A stretch of DNA of 6,742 nt from an uncultured Chloroflexota bacterium (lineage in GTDB: Bacteria > Chloroflexota > Anaerolineae > Aggregatilineales > Phototrophicaceae), in contig CAIVEA010000680.1 of assembly GCA_903904765.1 (NCBI GenBank), positions 1 to 6,742 of the forward strand, in the 5' to 3' direction. Shown piece by piece: positions 5,568 to 6,742 of this stretch. The notes under the pieces were generated by a model that saw nothing but the letters and a program-made list of their open reading frames with translations, ran no database searches and was not told the origin of the DNA. Each line of letters opens with the position of its first letter. Position 1 is the stretch's first letter. Made by a program: the position numbers and the translations under genes.

Positions 5568-6742
5568 ATGCGAATCGGTATTGATGTCGGTGGAACGAAC
5601 ACTGACGCGGTGTTGATGGATGGCCGCAAGGTCGTCGGTTGGGCAAAGTCGCCCACCACCAAAGATGTCAGCAGTGGCATCACCAATGTGCTGCGGGCGC
5701 TGCTCGAACAGACCAAAGCCTCGCCCGCCTCGGTGTCGGCGGTGATGCTGGGGACGACCCACTTCACGAACGCGGTGGTGGAGCGCAAGTCGCTCAGCCG
5801 GACGGCGATCATCCGCATCGGTCTGCCCGCCACCTCGGCGCTGCCGCCCTTTGTGGACTGGCCGGAAGACCTGCGCGCCGCCATCGGGGGCGAATATTAT
5901 CTGGTGCATGGCGGTTACGAGTTTGATGGCCGCCCCATTTCGGCGCTGGATGACGCGGAAATCAAAGAAGTGGCTACCAAAATCCGCGATTCGGGGATTG
6001 ATTGCATCGCCATTTCGTCCGTGTTCTCGCCCGTGAACCCCGATCAGGAAACCCATGCGGCGGAACTGGTGGCCTCGGTCATTCCGAACGCCAAGATCAG
6101 CCTGTCGCACGAAATCGGGCGCATCGGCCTGCTGGAACGCGAAAACGCTGCCATCATGAACGCCTGCCTGTCGCATCTGGCGGTGCGGATTGTGCAATCC
6201 TTCCGCGACGCGCTGGCGGGGCTGGGCATCAATGCGCCCTTCTTCATCAGCCAGAACGACGGCACGTTGATGAGCGCCGACTTCGTGGAGAAGTATCCGG
6301 TGCTGACTTTCGCTTCCGGGCCGACCAATAGTATGCGCGGCGCGGCTTTCCTCTCCGGCCTGAAGGATGCAGTGGTGGTGGACATCGGCGGAACGACTTC
6401 GGATGTCGGTGTGCTGTCGCAGGGTTTCCCGCGTGAAGCATCGGTGGCGGTGCGGATTGGCGGCGTGCGGACGAACTTCCGTATGCCGGATGTGCTGTCG
6501 TTCGGTCTGGGCGGTGGCAGCCATGTCAAGACCGACCCGCTGCAAATCGGGCCGCAGAGCGTGGGCTATGAGATCACCTCGCGGGCGCTGGTGTTCGGTG
6601 GCAACGATCTGACGACCAGTGATATTGCGGTGGCGGCGGGCATGGCCGACTTCGGCGACAAGAGCCGCGTGGCGCATCTGGATAAGGACTTTGTGCAGAA
6701 GGCGCTGGAGCGCATGTGGGAAATGGTCGAAATCAGCGTTGA
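5568..6742 (+). CDS. Hydantoinase/oxoprolinase family protein (HyuA-like), 3' end outside window
   Basis: Member of the ATP-dependent family that includes N-methylhydantoinase A, 5-oxoprolinase and the acetone/acetophenone carboxylase subunits. These act in the cytoplasm on cyclic amides or ketones by phosphoryl activation. The open frame gives 391 codons to the window edge with no stop. An ASKHA-type phosphate motif opens the protein (IGIDVGGTNTDAV, 3-15), beginning the Hydantoinase A N-terminal domain. A second set begins the Hydantoinase A domain: HEIGRIGLLERENAA (181-195), FASGPTNSMRGAA (248-260), VVDIGGTTSDVGVL (270-283) and GLGGGSHV (313-320). Both glycine-rich loops and their aspartates (D6, D13, D272, D279) are intact. 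The lean N-terminus resembles the short (about 500-aa) subgroup often followed by a DUF917 gene, though the missing end prevents proof. Substrate and exact reaction cannot be assigned. It diverges from the DUF1684 gene. Confidence 0.93.
   Translation, partial: MRIGIDVGGTNTDAVLMDGRKVVGWAKSPTTKDVSSGITNVLRALLEQTKASPASVSAVMLGTTHFTNAVVERKSLSRTAIIRIGLPATSALPPFVDWPEDLRAAIGGEYYLVHGGYEFDGRPISALDDAEIKEVATKIRDSGIDCIAISSVFSPVNPDQETHAAELVASVIPNAKISLSHEIGRIGLLERENAAIMNACLSHLAVRIVQSFRDALAGLGINAPFFISQNDGTLMSADFVEKYPVLTFASGPTNSMRGAAFLSGLKDAVVVDIGGTTSDVGVLSQGFPREASVAVRIGGVRTNFRMPDVLSFGLGGGSHVKTDPLQIGPQSVGYEITSRALVFGGNDLTTSDIAVAAGMADFGDKSRVAHLDKDFVQKALERMWEMVEISV

Noticed and set aside
5463..6677. 404-codon open frame on the minus strand, antisense to the hydantoinase-family gene
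   Set aside because: The product is histidine/arginine/glutamine-rich without domains. The plus-strand frame contains both phosphate-binding motifs and a good promoter and ribosome binding site, so this is a shadow frame.
1..6742. Mobile element, CRISPR array, tRNA/rRNA or toxin-antitoxin/defence module
   Set aside because: No transposase, terminal repeats, regularly spaced repeats, RNA-gene motifs or defence-type domains were seen; all coding space is taken by transporter, DUF1684 and hydantoinase-family genes.

Overview
The window is a small-molecule uptake and catabolism locus from a moderately high-GC bacterium. No rRNA or other phylogenetic marker is present, so the organism cannot be fixed. 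The Tat-type peptide-binding protein, the DUF1684 gene and the overall gene style would suit a Chloroflexota or similar environmental lineage, but that is a low-confidence inference.

Layout: positions 1-5282 carry five genes on the minus strand, transcribed right to left. First comes a DUF1684 protein (4431-5282). Next is a 281-base gap with several inverted repeats, then a family-5 extracellular solute-binding protein with a twin-arginine signal (2449-4149). An 89-base gap with a strong stem-loop follows, then the two permeases of a dipeptide/oligopeptide/nickel-type ABC transporter (1352-2359 and 419-1339). Last is the first 140 codons of its ATPase, running off the left edge (1-422). The permease-permease spacing is 12 bases and the permease-ATPase junction is an ATGA overlap, so the transporter is clearly one operon. 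A second ATPase (DppF/OppF-like) would be expected further left, outside the window.

On the plus strand, a hydantoinase/oxoprolinase-family protein starts at 5568 and runs off the right edge (391 codons visible). It diverges from the DUF1684 gene across a 285-base regulatory region. That region holds a convincing plus-strand sigma-70-type promoter with a perfect TATAAT, a weaker minus-strand promoter candidate, and three inverted repeats that could be operators.

Working model (inference): the transporter imports a small peptide-like or cyclic amide compound, for example a lactam, hydantoin or pyroglutamyl derivative. The ATP-dependent hydantoinase/oxoprolinase then opens or activates it in the cytoplasm. 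Divergent transcription with shared dyads suggests joint control by a regulator encoded outside the window. I see no mobile element, CRISPR array, tRNA or rRNA, and no clear sign of a wholly new system. The most informative parts are the divergent control region, the post-binding-protein stem-loop and the substrate question raised by the gene association.
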